From [Phialemoniopsis] sp. UDSM-2020 (lineage: Eukaryota; Ascomycota; Sordariomycetes; Thyridiales; Thyridiaceae), in the NCBI GenBank assembly GCA_018873225.1, contig JAEILZ010000008.1, positions 2,170,001 through 2,234,000 on the forward strand: a DNA stretch of 64,000 nt. Reading direction: 5' to 3'. A program made the position numbers and the translations under genes. Shown here one piece after another: positions 23,373-36,300 of the stretch; position 1 is the first letter of the stretch; every line of letters begins with the position of its first letter. Under the pieces are notes generated by a model. That model saw only the letters and a program-made list of their open reading frames with translations. It was not told the origin of the DNA and did not search any database.

Positions 23373-24737
23373 TGCGGCGCCGTATGGTCATCTCCCCACG
23401 GTAGCGGCGGTAAGGAGGTTGCTTGGCAGCAAGGTCGAGGATGGGCCGGAGGATCGCGGGAAGAGGAAGAGGCCCTTATATTATGAGAAGTGCACCATCT
23501 ACTTCCATAGAGTTTTGCTGGCGCCAGAGGAGCTGAAGAAAAGGGGTGGGATGGTTTGGAGGAGGGCAGGTGGGGAGCATGAGCTTCGAAAGTGTGCTTT
23601 ATTTCCTGGAGAAGTCCATTGTCCATGCGAGCGAGCTTGCTTCGAAGCGTGTGGACGGACTCGTTTAATTGGAGGCTGCTGCGCGGCGGTTTGTGTGTAG
23701 CAGCACAGTGGAGTTTGGAGGCACTGGCAGATCCCTCAGCCCCAAAAGCACCCATGGACAACACACCTGCACCCTGGAACATCAAATGCCCTGCTGCAGG
23801 CTCAATGCGCCTGCGCACACACCCCCAATCATTGATCCTCCCCCGTGCCCCCCTCCATCACGGATCGCTCCAGGTAGGACAGCCAGGAAGGGGCAGCGAT
23901 TGAGATATGCCTCTACGAGGTGGTCATTCGACAATCACTGAACTTCCCCCGCTTTCCTCCAACGTTGTCGTGTCACATTGGATCGAGGGCCCATTTCCCC
24001 TTGAAGAGACCCCCACCCCTCGAAGAAGCAAGGAGACGGTTACCCTATCCGGCGTGTCAAGCGGCTAGTTTGCAGTCTAGAGAGCAATTGGAAGGATTGA
24101 GAGACGCAAAAGAGGTACAAATGCAAACATCTGCAATCTGGCGCGTGTGATAGCTCATATCTGGGGTGTGGACTCGTAAATCGTCTTAGAGCCATGACAC
24201 TCCGTTAACAGTGCCCAGATAAGTCTCAGAGGGATATGCTCGAGTTCAGGTTTCTCTTCTCGGTCCATGATATCTTGGAACTTCGAGAACTCCTCACACC
24301 AAGCTACAGGCAAATAGATCTCGGTAAAGTACAATATCAATTTGTGCCCATAGGTGCTTCATGATCAATTTGATTTAAGTAGGTACTTATCTACTTTACT
24401 TTACTCATTTTATGTGCGGACGCTAATATTGGTGCCCGAAGGTACTAGATAGTGGGATAGCCGTGCTGTAGATGCCCAGTAAACGGTGCATTTTTTAGCG
24501 TACTACGCCAGTGAACAGGATCTAAGACCTGCGGGGATAGCGGCCAGCGTTAGCGTTGTTCTGCCCATTTTTTCACCAGCCTACAAAATTCTTGACGAGT
24601 CTCCACTTCAGCTTCACGACGACTTTGGGAAGGCAGCTTTTGATATTGAGCTCAAGCACCACGCAGCCAACTCTCTAAAAGCCGACAACACACCAGGGAT
24701 CTAGAGACACCCTGTTGGCTTCACTACAGTCTCAAAT
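23373..24737. other. Intergenic region between divergent genes
   Basis: The 1.4-kb space separates the starts of the kelch gene and the Dus3 gene and must hold both promoters. An AT-rich segment near 24340-24420 contains short TAGGTACTTAT and CTTTACTTTACTC runs. No conserved coding sequence was found; open frames reaching in from the left overlap the N-terminal part of the kelch gene on the other strand. Confidence 0.45.
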
Positions 24738-27014
24738 ATGGCTACAGAGCCGACCAAGAATGCGAGGGAGGCTGAGGCCATCGATGAGCCAGCTGCTAAG
24801 AGAGTCAAGGTCCAGGATGCAGCATCTACAGATGCTGTTCCTTCTGAGAATGAGAAGCGGGAGAAGGTCCTAGGCGTGGTACTCGTCAAGAAGGAGTGAG
24901 CAGATCTTGAAAATCAATTTCTTTGGAACACCCATACTCACATATCACAGATACCTCATCCAAGTGCCAGGTCAGAGAAATGGGGAGCAGCCAGCCATTG
25001 ACGATGATGCTGCAGAGGGTCGCACTGCTCCGGACCCGCGTGACAGCAGAGACTCGAGAGACTCTCGGGACGCCCGTGACGGAGGGCGGCCAGGTCGCCA
25101 GAAGAAAAAGGGCCAGAACAAGGACCGTCGCTTTGGCAACGCATCAGACAAGATCAGACTCTGTAACACGCGCGCCTTCTGCCCAGAATTCTCGCCCAAT
25201 ACCTGCAAATTCGGCGACCGGTGCAATCGTTGTCACGACATCCGCAAGTACCTCGATCAAGGCCGCAGAGCGGATCTCGAGACCTTCAACGGCAAATGCC
25301 CCGTGTTCGAGGCACATGGCAAATGCTTTTCCGGCTGGAGATGTCTTTATGTCCGCAGTCACATGAAAGAGATCGAGCGGGAGGATGGTCGTAAAGAGCT
25401 TGTGCTCGTGGAGGACGAGGAACGCCTGCAAAAGACCGTGACTACCGGACCGCAACCAGAGGATGATGGGGCAGGTCCAGGCACTGTCAACGTCGTGAGC
25501 TCAGATGTCAAGCACAACCTCGAGAGGAAGCGCATCGTCATGGAAACTTCCGACACAGTCATCAAGTGGCTCGACAAGGAAGTCAGCATCAGCAGGGAGA
25601 CCCACAACAGGAAGACGAAGGGCGAGGCTGAAGCCGAAGTCAAGGAGGAACTCCGGGCGCAGTTCACCGATCCTCCGCTAAAGCCGTCAGAAAAGAAAAA
25701 GCTGTATTTCGGTCGAGAGACGCCTGTCCTGGCCCCGCTGACCACGCAGGGCAATCTTCCGTTTCGCCGCTTGTGCGTGGAGCTTGGATGTCAGGGAACC
25801 TATTCAGAGATGGCACTCGCATTGCCAATCGTTCAGGGACATAAGTCTGAGTGGGCTCTGATGAAGGCTCACGAGTCTGAGGTGACCCCTCCACGATATA
25901 CACCAGGAGCCACCGTTGTCAAAGACTATGACAACACGCGTGACATTAAGTTCGGCGCCCAGATCTCGGCGAGTGCTCATTGGGCTGCAGTCAAAGCGGC
26001 TGAGGCCCTCACGACTCACCTTCCCCATCTGCGCCTCATTGATGTCAACTGCGGCTGTCCCATCGATCTTGTTTTCAAGTCCGGAGCAGGCTCTGCTCTG
26101 CTTGATGCGCCAGTCAAACTCGAACGGATGATTCGTGGCATGAACATCGTCTCAAAAGACGTTCCTATCACTGCCAAGTTGAGGATTGGTGTCAAGGATG
26201 GCTACCCCACAGCAAAGAAGAACATTGAGCGTCTTGCCTTTGGAAGCCAGGATACTAGAGATCGCTTGGGCGCTCCTGGATGTGCTGCAATCACTCTACA
26301 CGGACGCACACGACAGCAACGGTATAGAAAGCTGGCCGACTGGAGCTATATTGCCGAGTGCGCGACACTGGTCAAGTCTTACAATGAGAAGCGCGATGAG
26401 CTCACCGACACCGCGCGGGAGCCCGAGGAGAACACCACGTCCAACGGGGAGAATGGCAAGATCTTCTTCCTTGGAAACGGTGACTGTTACTCACACGTCG
26501 ACTACAACGACCACATCGACAATGCTGGCGTTGACACTGTCATGATTGGTCGTGGCGCCCTACTCAAGCCTTGGCTCTTTGAGGAGATTGAAAAGGGGCA
26601 GTACCTGGACAAGTCGGCCACGGAGCGTCTCTCGTACGTTGAGAAGTTCGCCCGTTACGGCATGGACGCCTGGGGCTCTGATGAGATGGGCATTGCATTC
26701 ACTCGCCGGTTCATGCTTGAGTATCTGAGCTTCACGTACCGCTACGTCCCAATTGGTATCCTCGAACACCTTCCGCCAAGCCTGCAGGATCGGCCGCCGG
26801 CGTACAGGGGCCGCAATGATCTGGAGACGTTGCTGGCTAGTCCCAACTACAAGGACTGGATAAAGATCAGGTTTGTTTCGATGTTTGAATACGACTGAAC
26901 GTACCAATGCTAATGTTTGTTTGCAGTGAAATGTTCCTCGGCCCTGCCCACCCAGACTTCCAATTTGAGCCAAAGCACAAGGCCAACAGCTACGAATTGG
27001 AGGGTGAGGGATGA
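24738..27014 (+). CDS. dus3: tRNA-dihydrouridine synthase 3
   Basis: Three exons, 24738-24895, 24951-26870 and 26927-27014, give 721 aa. The N-terminal exon encodes a short charged region ending in VLVKKE, which joins to YLIQVPGQ. A Cys-rich zone near residues 120-175 holds two CCCH-type zinc fingers (from [15 protein letters not shown] to [10 protein letters not shown]). The flavin-dependent TIM barrel begins at about residue 315 ([17 protein letters not shown]). The DVNCGCPID motif with the likely catalytic cysteine is near residue 422, and [12 protein letters not shown] and [13 protein letters not shown] follow. Dus3 reduces a uridine in the variable loop of cytoplasmic tRNAs (position 47 in yeast). 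The first intron is 55 nt and the second 56 nt. The domain order and length fit the family well. Confidence 0.95.
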
Positions 27015-27408
27015 ACTACACGAATTGCTATCAAGCCATAGCATAGAGGGGTAAAAAGACCGAGCTGTGTAATCATAGTTTGCAATTGGCTGCAAAGGCT
27101 CCTTGTCTTGGAGCATTGTTGGTAGTATATACATGCATTGGGTGCGAAACCCCAATACTGGTTCAGTTCCTAGCAAATCATTGTAAAGATCGCTGCACTA
27201 CTCCGCCTCCATGTCATCCAGCATCCTGTATTTGAAGCCCCCTTTGAAAAGATTCAGCCCCAAGGAAAAGCGCGCGCTCTGCTGCTCAGGTTCAACGTCT
27301 CTGAGCGCACTGTTAGACACCCGACGAATTCTCAGGAACGCAAATCAAGGGCTCTCGCTGTGTCGCCCTCTTTAAGGTATCATGATATGAAAGAAAATGA
27401 TTCTCCGC
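27015..27408. other. Short intergenic region between convergent genes
   Basis: This 394-bp space separates the stop codons of the Dus3 gene and the four-TM protein gene. It should contain both 3' untranslated regions. Nothing else is seen. Confidence 0.5.
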
Positions 27409-28339
27409 TCAACCGTACCGTAGCGGCAGCTTCCTATCCAGGGCGTGGAAGGCCTGCGTCCTGGGGGTGAAGGGGATGGTCGTGCCGTGCGGCGTCCGGG
27501 GCGGCTGCATCTCCCACTGCTTGTCGGTTGTGGGTGAGCTTCTGGTGTTGTTCTCGTCGTACTCGTCTTCCTCGATATCGAGAGCCTTATTGGGCCACAT
27601 GGCCCAAATTGCCAGGCCGGTGTTGACTAGATAGAGGAACCTATATCAAACAAGAGCCATTAGTATCTGGTTGTTTCCTTCGAGGTAATAAGTCTATAGG
27701 AAAAAGGTCTTACAGCATGTACACCGTCACGGCAAAAGTGCCCTTGGCCAGCATGCAGCTGCGCTCGGCGTTGAAGGCCTTAGCGGGCGCACAGCTGTGA
27801 GTGATGTACCAGGCGATAGAGCTGTGCTTGCTGGGGTCCTTGTCGGCGTAGTCCGGTCCCATCTGGCCGACCATGCTGGCGCAGTAGAGGGCGGTCAGGG
27901 CGAGGCTGACGAAGCCGCCGAGCAGAGGATACCAGATCTTCATGATGAAGCCGATCATCTTGACGAGCAGCATGAAAAGAGAGACGACCGAGATGGCAAC
28001 ATTGAAGTTGGTCAGGCTGAGTCGGAGGCCAAGAATGTTAGTTACCACACAAGAGAAATGGCCGTTGATATGAGGCAAGGGGAGAGATACTCACGTTTGG
28101 GACCATACGAATGGGATATTCGGGAGCGGGACGTGGTTGGCATAGGCGTAGAGGACCATGCTTGGGTTCGAGTTCCACCCGTTGACATTGCCAATTTTCC
28201 ACATGGTCGTGCGATACATGTCCGGCTGAGCTATACCGAACAAGACCAGTATCGGGACGAGGCCGAGGAGCTCAGCCAACATGAGCCAGTAGATCGGGTT
28301 CTTGACCCGCCATGGCCGATGCAGTAACCTGTAGCCCAT
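27409..28339 (-). CDS. Four-helix membrane protein of unknown function
   Basis: Three exons on the minus strand, 28339-28095, 28016-27714 and 27640-27409, give 259 aa with junctions in phase. Four hydrophobic segments are visible: near residues 14-37 (YWLMLAELLGLVPILVLFGIA), about 84-107 (AISVVSLFMLLVKMIGFIM), about 110-132 (YPLLGGFVSLALTALYCASMV) and about 170-200 (GTFAVTVYMLFLYLVNTGLAIWAM). The loop before the last helix has two cysteines (HSCAPAK and RSCMLAKG) that could pair. The C-terminal tail is hydrophilic, acidic then Pro/Thr-rich, and probably cytosolic. The layout resembles MARVEL- or SUR7-like four-helix proteins, but no signature proves this. Each reconstructed junction yields uninterrupted hydrophobic helices, which supports the gene model. 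I do not recognise a named family. Confidence 0.75.
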
Positions 28340-31300
28340 TGTGATGATGTGTTTGTATTAGATGTGTCTCCGAAATCGTGATATGTTGCACTCTCGTAGC
28401 CTTGGTGTTGGAAAGCTAGCTGAAGGGTCCCCGTCCTTTTCTCGGGTGATGACCCTGTTGCTTCGGACTGCTGAATGCGATAATATAGCCCGTTCTGCCA
28501 ATTAAGGGAGATTTTTGCCGGAATCAAATCGCGGGCTGCCAGCAGTCTGCGAAGTTGCAACCTCTTTACATCGGTCGTTCAAAAAAAGACTCAAGGCTCG
28601 CTGGACAAGAGGGTCGGCAAGCTCTGGGGACGAGTCGTGGGCCGGGTCTCTGGCATATACCACCGTATATAAGCCTTGGCCAGCAGCAACTCTCAAAGAA
28701 TGGTATTTGGCGGTCTTGGGGGGCGGGAGGAGGTGAGAAGAGAAGCATGAGGACCCAAGGTCGCTGCCGCCCAAGGCCTCTTTTATTGAATCCCATCTAT
28801 CCAACCAAGCAAAACCCCGCCCGGATCCCCCCCTGCGAGAAGTGCCTCTTCGCTAGTTGCCGCCATCCTCCCCTTCTCTCACTCCATGCGGCCCTCGCGA
28901 GCGGCCAGTCATTGATCAGATCGCCAGGAACCTGCGTCGTGGGTGTGCCCGCCGCCCATTTTTCCCGGCGCTTACAGCTCTGCAGAGAGTTGTCCATCAC
29001 GGCGCGGGGACCCACCTGACAGTGTGATTCCGGGGCCGGATTGGTCCTGGCCCAGAGATGCACGACAGGGGGCAGGAGGGAGCAGGAGGGCAGGCCAATG
29101 CCGTGGGCGTTACGCACAGTTGAATGGGCTCGTTCTGCAGGCCTTCATTGGACTGCCCTCTGCTTCGCTGATCCTTTGGCGCGCATCGCACCCGTTGCAT
29201 TGGCCCTGCGGTTGGATAGGTGCCGGCCCGTTCGCTCAGTCATCTTCCCCCCCATCCCATCCCCTCGTGGCACACACCCGGGTCCCCGAGGATGATAAAC
29301 CCCCGGTGATACCCTCCCTACCTACCACAAGCTCTCGAGGCAACGGGCCTACCGGATGGGATGGGTCAGCGTGGTGTTGGTGGTGCTAGTGCTGGATTGG
29401 GGTTTCTGCGGCAGGTCCGCTGTGGTGCGGCCCGCTGTTGGCGATGGGAATCACCTCAACTCCTGGCGGCTGTTCGTTCTCGCAATCACGTCCTTGTCGC
29501 TGTCATCCTTGTCAGCCAGAGTCCCGGCACAGATTTGCGACATGATCGATGTGATGGTTTTGTACCAGATCATACCATGTGCGCGCACGTATCGAGCCAT
29601 TGGCAGACTTTAATGCCCACAATTGACAAGAATATTCTCCTCTCCGTGTTGGAAGTAAGTCGCAAGCTGGGCAGGCTCTGCCGATCGAGACATACTCGCC
29701 CTCCCTCTAGTGGTCGCCAAGGTCAGCTGTGCTTACCTCTGTTGGCAGAAAACCCGGGTAAAGCTTTTGGCGTTGCACAACTTGAGCAACATTGAATACA
29801 CACCCTTGAGCGACTGATCTATTTGAAAATCGATCCTCGGTCAACTTGCCCCTACTAGGTAATGCAGTCGTCCTCCCGAATGCTACACCGTTGCGTCGCA
29901 GCGCACAGTAGTCGTCCACAGTCAGCTTTGCGCGCGATGCTAAACATAGCAACGCACATGCCATTTTGGAGCGAGCTAGTGTGTTCAATAACTAGTTGTC
30001 CATGGAAAACAGAAATCTGTCATTCATACACATCGACGACAATCGCTTGCCCAAGCATCAGCAGCTGGTGCGCCATCTGTGCAAGCCTATTAAGCAAGTT
30101 GGCCGCGGCAAGGTGCTCTCGGTATAAGTGATATGGTGTTTCGAATTTAGGAGCCTGCGGACCTTGGACCTTGGACCTTGGACCAGCGTGTTAATCACCA
30201 GCAGCGCCAATGTAGCCTCGTCTTTGGCTCCATTTATCCATCCAAATCTTCTAGGGGAGGCTTGCATTGCGGAGGACGAGCACGTCATCGCCGCTTATAC
30301 GCTTGACCTTGGTGTAGTGCCACTAGCATCAATACGTATGTAGACAAGAGGCAGTTGTCGAAGCAAGGAATATACTTCATTCATGAGGTAGCAGCATTGT
30401 TGAGATTTGATGGAAGGGAATCGACTCTGGCGGGAATGATGCTCCTACTCCGTAGCATTGGCCCCGGTGAATGCTGGGCCTGAGGGAGTTGACAGGAATG
30501 GGGCGTTCCTAAACGAGGTTTCAGGAAGAGACACTCTAGCTGAACATGACTACGAAGTACTAGCCATACCCATCTGTAGCCTCACTTTTGGTCGTCACAA
30601 TTCAGCTGGGTGGACTTGGGATAGCATCCACCGAGGCTTCATTCGGCAGGGCTCCAGCAAATTTGGGGGCGGGCGGCCAACAGCCAGCCGCGTGCATCAA
30701 AGCGCAGATTGATGAGCGAGACGGGGGAAAAGCGATATGCGGCTGGGCGACTTGGATGGATTTTCTTATTTCTTGGACGGCGCATGGCCAACGACATGCT
30801 TCGAGTCTGCAGGAGTCTTGCATTCTGGCATGCACAGATGACTTGTTCATAGGGCTTGTCCGTGGCCAGCTGGCAACTCTTCTCGTTGTCCGTCCCTGCC
30901 GGCCCTGTTGAATGAATCTGGGGGAAGGACACGCACACGCACTTCTCTTTCTGACAGGGACCCTCGATGAGGGACAGGGGACCACAGGATCGTTGCGGAA
31001 TCCAGTTAGTGAAGCGAAGATCTCTTCCCGAAAACGTCTAGCGGATCCCCGAGCCGATTTGTCGGCCCCCTGAGAGATCATATCAGCCCACTCCTGCGCA
31101 CCCCAGCTGTCGAGGAGCGGAGTCGCCGCCCCTGGTCATGATTGGCCACGCTGGGAGCAGAACGGTCTGGACCCTACGATCGGCATAGATTCCAGATTCC
31201 TAGCTCCCACCCTGCCCAGCGCTGGAGGGTCCTGTTGAGGTCATTGAATCACTCTTTTTGGTGGTGGCCCTAAGATTCAAGGCTTGCTGGGCATTGGGGC

Positions 31301-33344
31301 TACACTTTTCACCCATAGTACGTATAACCAACAAGCTGCATCCGCCGGTCCGTTTACCAACGAGGAGAGAAACCTGGGTGGCACGTTGCTAACGTCGACG
31401 ATCGAGTCTCCGGCAATTGGGACGATGGGATGGCCCGCCCTGTCCTTCGGCACCTGTGATCAAGCAAACCCTTACGCCTGGTGAGATCTTATGCGGCTGG
31501 CCGAGGCACCAGGACCTCGCATCGCGAACCTTCTCCACAGCCAGCGAGATTTGTCAATCAGTGGAGGGTGCTAGAGAGAACTTTGATTCTTCTATGCAGC
31601 TTCCATGGCTTGGCTTCGTTTAGGGGAGAGTGATCGTCCCGGGCATAGGTCTGTACCCGGTTTACACGCCAGATCAAGCGATTCTACGTGTACCAGCGAT
31701 GCCTTCGAGTATTGTCCCCCGCTGGACGTGATTCGGGCTCACGACACGGAGCTTGCCATTCGGAAACGAGTGGCCTCTCCGGCCGCTATTTCTGTCCACA
31801 CGAGTAAGGCCATCGTGTCCCGACGGCTCACCCGCTATGGGGTTTCAAGGAACCGCATCTCTTCTGATTAAACCTTACGGAATACTACGTCCAAGTGCCG
31901 AGTATGCCAGATTTGTATCATTCCAAATCATAATTGATCGAACTTCCCGTCACATCTTGCACCTAGTGATAGCCCTCTCTTGGTCACTTCCTTTGATGCC
32001 CTCGAAAGAGCATCATCTACGGCTACTCCGTACTCAGACAGGAATGAAAAGACACAAAACAGAGTTGGTGCCAAGTCATGAACAAGGGCCCCATCAGGAA
32101 GGACATGGGACAAGGGACAATGGGGGGGAGCTAGTGGATTAAATTGGGGGGCGCCACTGGCTCTGATGCTGGGACCCTAGTCTTTATTGCCCGCAGGTGG
32201 GATCCAAGCAAGCCAAGCATGGAGCGCGGTCGAGAACTCCAGACCCTCTTCTGTGCTTGTGTCCCCTGTCATATCGATCGCATTTGCACACCTCGTCCTC
32301 GTCGCCGCTTTCGCCTGACCTTTTTGACAAAAGCTTTTCCCGCACTATCTTACCTTACCTTTCGAGATTGCATGCATTGCGGAGGACCAGACCCTGGCCT
32401 TGCCATTCCATACTACTGTAGTTCCTGCCATTCCTTGTTTGCACCTCTCACAGACAGATACGAGCAGCGCTATCGAGGCCTACTTAGTACCTTCTCGTAG
32501 CTTGCTCGTCATTCTTACCCACCAGGAGCTCTTCGAGGCTGCCTTTGGCTCGTCTCCCGTCAGCAAAGCCCTTCTTACTCACGCTTAATCGCCACCGCAA
32601 ATTCCTAGAGGACCAAGTACAGCTTGTCTGGTTCTGACCTGGCAGCCCGGAGCGAAATACCAGCACGGCACGCCCTTGCCAGCCCTGCCTTGGAGTCGAC
32701 CCTCCGGCTCGCCATACTCGCTCTTCGCTCCCTCTCACAGGGGCGTCGTATTCGGCAGTGAGACTCTTGCTTCCAGAGCATTTGATCGAATAGCAGTGCG
32801 TCAACAAGCAGCTGCCCCCCCTCCACGCACGCCAACATCTGTCCGGAACCTTGATCCGCCCACCTGCCGGAGGTTGCAACGCGAGAAACTTACCTGTACC
32901 ACCTCCCACCATTACTCTCCTACATCCTACCCACCCATCTCCCGTCCGCGAAAACCCTACCACGCCCCTGGTTGCGCACTCTCCTACAGGACCAGCACAG
33001 GACGGGGAAACTTCCGTCTCGAGGCCAGCTCAGCACAGGTCCCGTGGAGTTTTCTGTTCCTCATTCCTCTCAACAACCCATTCACCGGTGCAGCCGGCTT
33101 GATTCACGTGCCTGAGGTGTTCTTTATCATCTCGACGTGAGCCTTCAATGGCATCGACAGACCCTCCGGCTCTTTTTGTGTGTGCCCGTCTGTGTGGTCG
33201 TTAAGCGGCTCGAGGTTGCACGGGGGTTTGCCGGTCCGCCATTGCTGCACTTTGCCCGCGACCGAGTCTCCTCGCTCGTGGACATCGACCCCGCCAGCTT
33301 CATCTTAGACGGTCGTCTCCCTTTCGAGTCGCTCTGTCTCATTC
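28340..33344. other. 5-kb intergenic region between divergent genes
   Basis: It lies between the start codons of the four-TM protein gene and the hybrid histidine kinase gene. A TATA-like GTATATAAG at about 28667-28675 (CTTATATAC on the minus strand) is about 330 bp upstream of the four-TM start. A 7-bp tandem GGACCTT lies at 30159-30184. Exact TACTCCGTA motifs occur at 30446-30454 and 32024-32032. The final 1 kb is pyrimidine-rich and probably the promoter and leader of the kinase gene. Open frames are short, overlap on both strands, and look non-coding. Confidence 0.45.
30159..30184 (+). repeat. Short tandem repeat, 7-bp unit GGACCTT
   Basis: Three full copies of GGACCTT and a partial fourth (GGACC) run head to tail. 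The array lies in gene-free DNA and has no evident function. Confidence 0.85.
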
Positions 33345-36300
33345 ATGACGTTATCGGATAAGAGTGCGCCTCGATATTCGGATCAGGTCAATCACTCCTC
33401 GACTCTGCAGCCCGGTGATCCGAAAGCAGACCCAGCTTTCAACCAGGCCTCGTCCGCAGCCCCTGCGGCGCCGGGTCCGCTCGCCCATTCTATCCGCCAG
33501 CAAGGTAGAGAATCCGTCTCGGAGGACGCGAACCGGAGGGCGCAGCAGCTCGCTGACGAATGGGGTTCTGAAATTAGCCGTTATGGTTTGACCTCTGCCA
33601 CTCTCATCCGCGATCATCCGGTCGTTCGGAATGCTACAGCCAGAGCCCCGTTCACCTCTTCCCCCAGCAAGTTGCGCCAATCCGTGAGCGAGAGCACTCC
33701 GCCGCCTGTGAGACCGACCGCGGCTCTCCAGGGCAAACGCAGCTCCGAAGAGAACGGCTCGGGTCCGGGGTCCCGCCATTCTCCCCCGAAGAAGGCACGC
33801 CTCACTGCTCCGTCGCAGATCAGCTTGAGCAATATCCCGCAAACTCCCTCACCCGGTTCCGAACAGGTCGTCTCCCCCATATTCTTCTCCAGCTCCTCAC
33901 GACCCATGCCCACCAGGCCTCCGAGTTATCCTTCCGCGGAAGGCACCACCAAAATGATCAACCGGATCCACGAGGGCGATGAGAAAGTGACCACTCATCG
34001 CCTCCCGAAAGGCAACGTCAGCTCAGCCGGCACTGCCCGATCTTCGAGTACCCCAGGTAGCTGGCCATTCGAGAGTCCTGGGACCGACGGCCGAGGTTTG
34101 AGCCCAAGCCTGCAGCAGCTACAGGGCATTGGCGTAATAGAACTCCTCGAACAAGATGAGCGCCCAACCTTTATTATCGATCTCGCGAATAGCACGAACT
34201 TTCAGGCCGGCCCGATCGAGATTTTGTTCGCGAATGCTGCACTCCGAGCATCGCAAGTGGTTCTGGACCTGGTTTCTTCAGAAGCTCTAGACCCTGAGAC
34301 AAATACTGACTTTTCTCGATTCAAGGCCTGGATTCTGAGTTTTGTTCGAAACAATGAGTCAATGGATGTTTGCCTGCCGTCATTGTCCTATGGAGGAATT
34401 AGCTGGACGTGCTCGACATTACGAAGACGGTATCGATTTGTCAGTGGAAACAGCAGCGCCGTCTCAATCACGCCTACTTCACCGAGTCCTGCGGCGCAGG
34501 CATCCTCAGTACTAGGCCAGAGAAATCGTGGACCCACACCTTTGAGGGATCCTACCACCCCCAGGGAACGATCATCGAGCGAGACTGATTATTTCGGTGA
34601 TGCCACATCGCGTGAGCCTCATCGTCGAGCACGCTCGGTGCCAAGAGATGTTATCGACGTGGACCCGGAAACACCCATACACCAGGAATCACTACTTGAT
34701 GCCTCGAGCCCCTCGTTCGACTGGACTCGCATTGCTGTTAGTCCGACGCTGCCGTCGCATATCCAATTCGCACGCTCGATTGACTGGGCGTCAACACCTC
34801 TGGGGCCAATTGAGACATGGCCAGCCGATCTGCGCAGCATGTCGAATCTTGTCATGGGCAGCCCACATCCTGCAGCGATATACTGGGGCCGTGAATATAC
34901 ATCGATTTACAACGAAGCATACATTGCCCTGGCTGGTCGGAAGCATCCACGAATGATGGGCCACAGTTATCGAGATGCCTGGGCCGAGATATGGGATGCG
35001 ATCGAGCCCATCTTCAGCGAAGCATGGAACTCGGGACAGGCTACTATGAAACACGACGACAGACTGTTCATTATTCGCAATGGCTTCCTAGAGGAGGCCT
35101 ACTTTAGCTGGTCCATTGTGCCTCTCGTTGGTGCCGACGGCTCAGTGGTGGCGCTGTACAATCCAGCCTTCGAAAATACTCGCCGCAAGGTTAATGAACG
35201 AAGGATGCTAACCTTGAGAGAGGTGGGCGAGAAAACCGCTCTTTCACAGACAGTGAACGAATTCTGGGGCCTAGTTCAGCAGGGCTTGGCATACAACCCA
35301 TGGGATATTCCCTTTGCGCTCATATACTCTGTGACAGATGATTCAGAGAGCGAGGCCTCATCCATGCACTCTGGAAGCTTGTCTAATCCCCCGCAGATAA
35401 CCCTCGAGGGCTCACTAGGCGTTCCTGCCAATCACCCTGCTGCGGTCGACTCCATTGATCTCCGAACGAGCGACGATGGCTTCGCGCCCTATATGAGGGA
35501 CTCTATGGCCCACCAAGGAATGCCAGTGGTCCTTTCGAGAGACGATGGAACGTTGCCGAGCTCTTTAATGGACGGGTTGGAGTTTAGAGGCTTTGGCGAC
35601 CCGTGTAGGACTGTGGTGGTCTTCCCAGTGCACCCGACAACGACGGGCGATGCGGTTGTGGGCTTCATTGTGGTCGGCGTGAACCCTAGACGGCCTTACA
35701 ACGAGGACTATCAACTCTTCATTAACCTCCTGTCGCGGCAACTCGCCACTTCTTTGGCTTCGGTCGTGCTTTTTGAAGAAGAGATCAAACGCGGGCAGCG
35801 AGCAGCTCGACTTGCTGCGCTGGATCGTCAAGAGCTGTCCTTGCAGCTACGTCTGCGGACGCAAGAAGCAGTTGAGAGCGAATACAAGTTCACCAGGATG
35901 GCTGAGTTTGTTCCCGTCGGGATGTTCATCGCCAACGAACATGGGATGATCAACTACTGCAACGACGCGTGGTGGGAGATTTCCCGCCATCCTCGATCAG
36001 CAAACACCGTTGAAACGTGGATGCAAAGTGTCCGGGATGAGGATAGACCTGGCGTCGCAGCCGTCTGGCAAAAGCTCGTCACAGACAAGGTTGCCGTCAC
36101 TCACGAGTTCAGATTCAAGAATGTGCGCGAGGCAGACGGCCACGCCGTAGATACCTGGGCGCTCATGAGTGCATACCCCGAGAAAACCGAAACTGGCGAG
36201 CTGAGGCGCATCTTCGGCTGCCTGACAGACATCTCGCAGCAGAAATGGGCCGAGGTCCTTCAGAAACAACGCATGGAGGAAGCCGTCGAACTCAAGCGAC

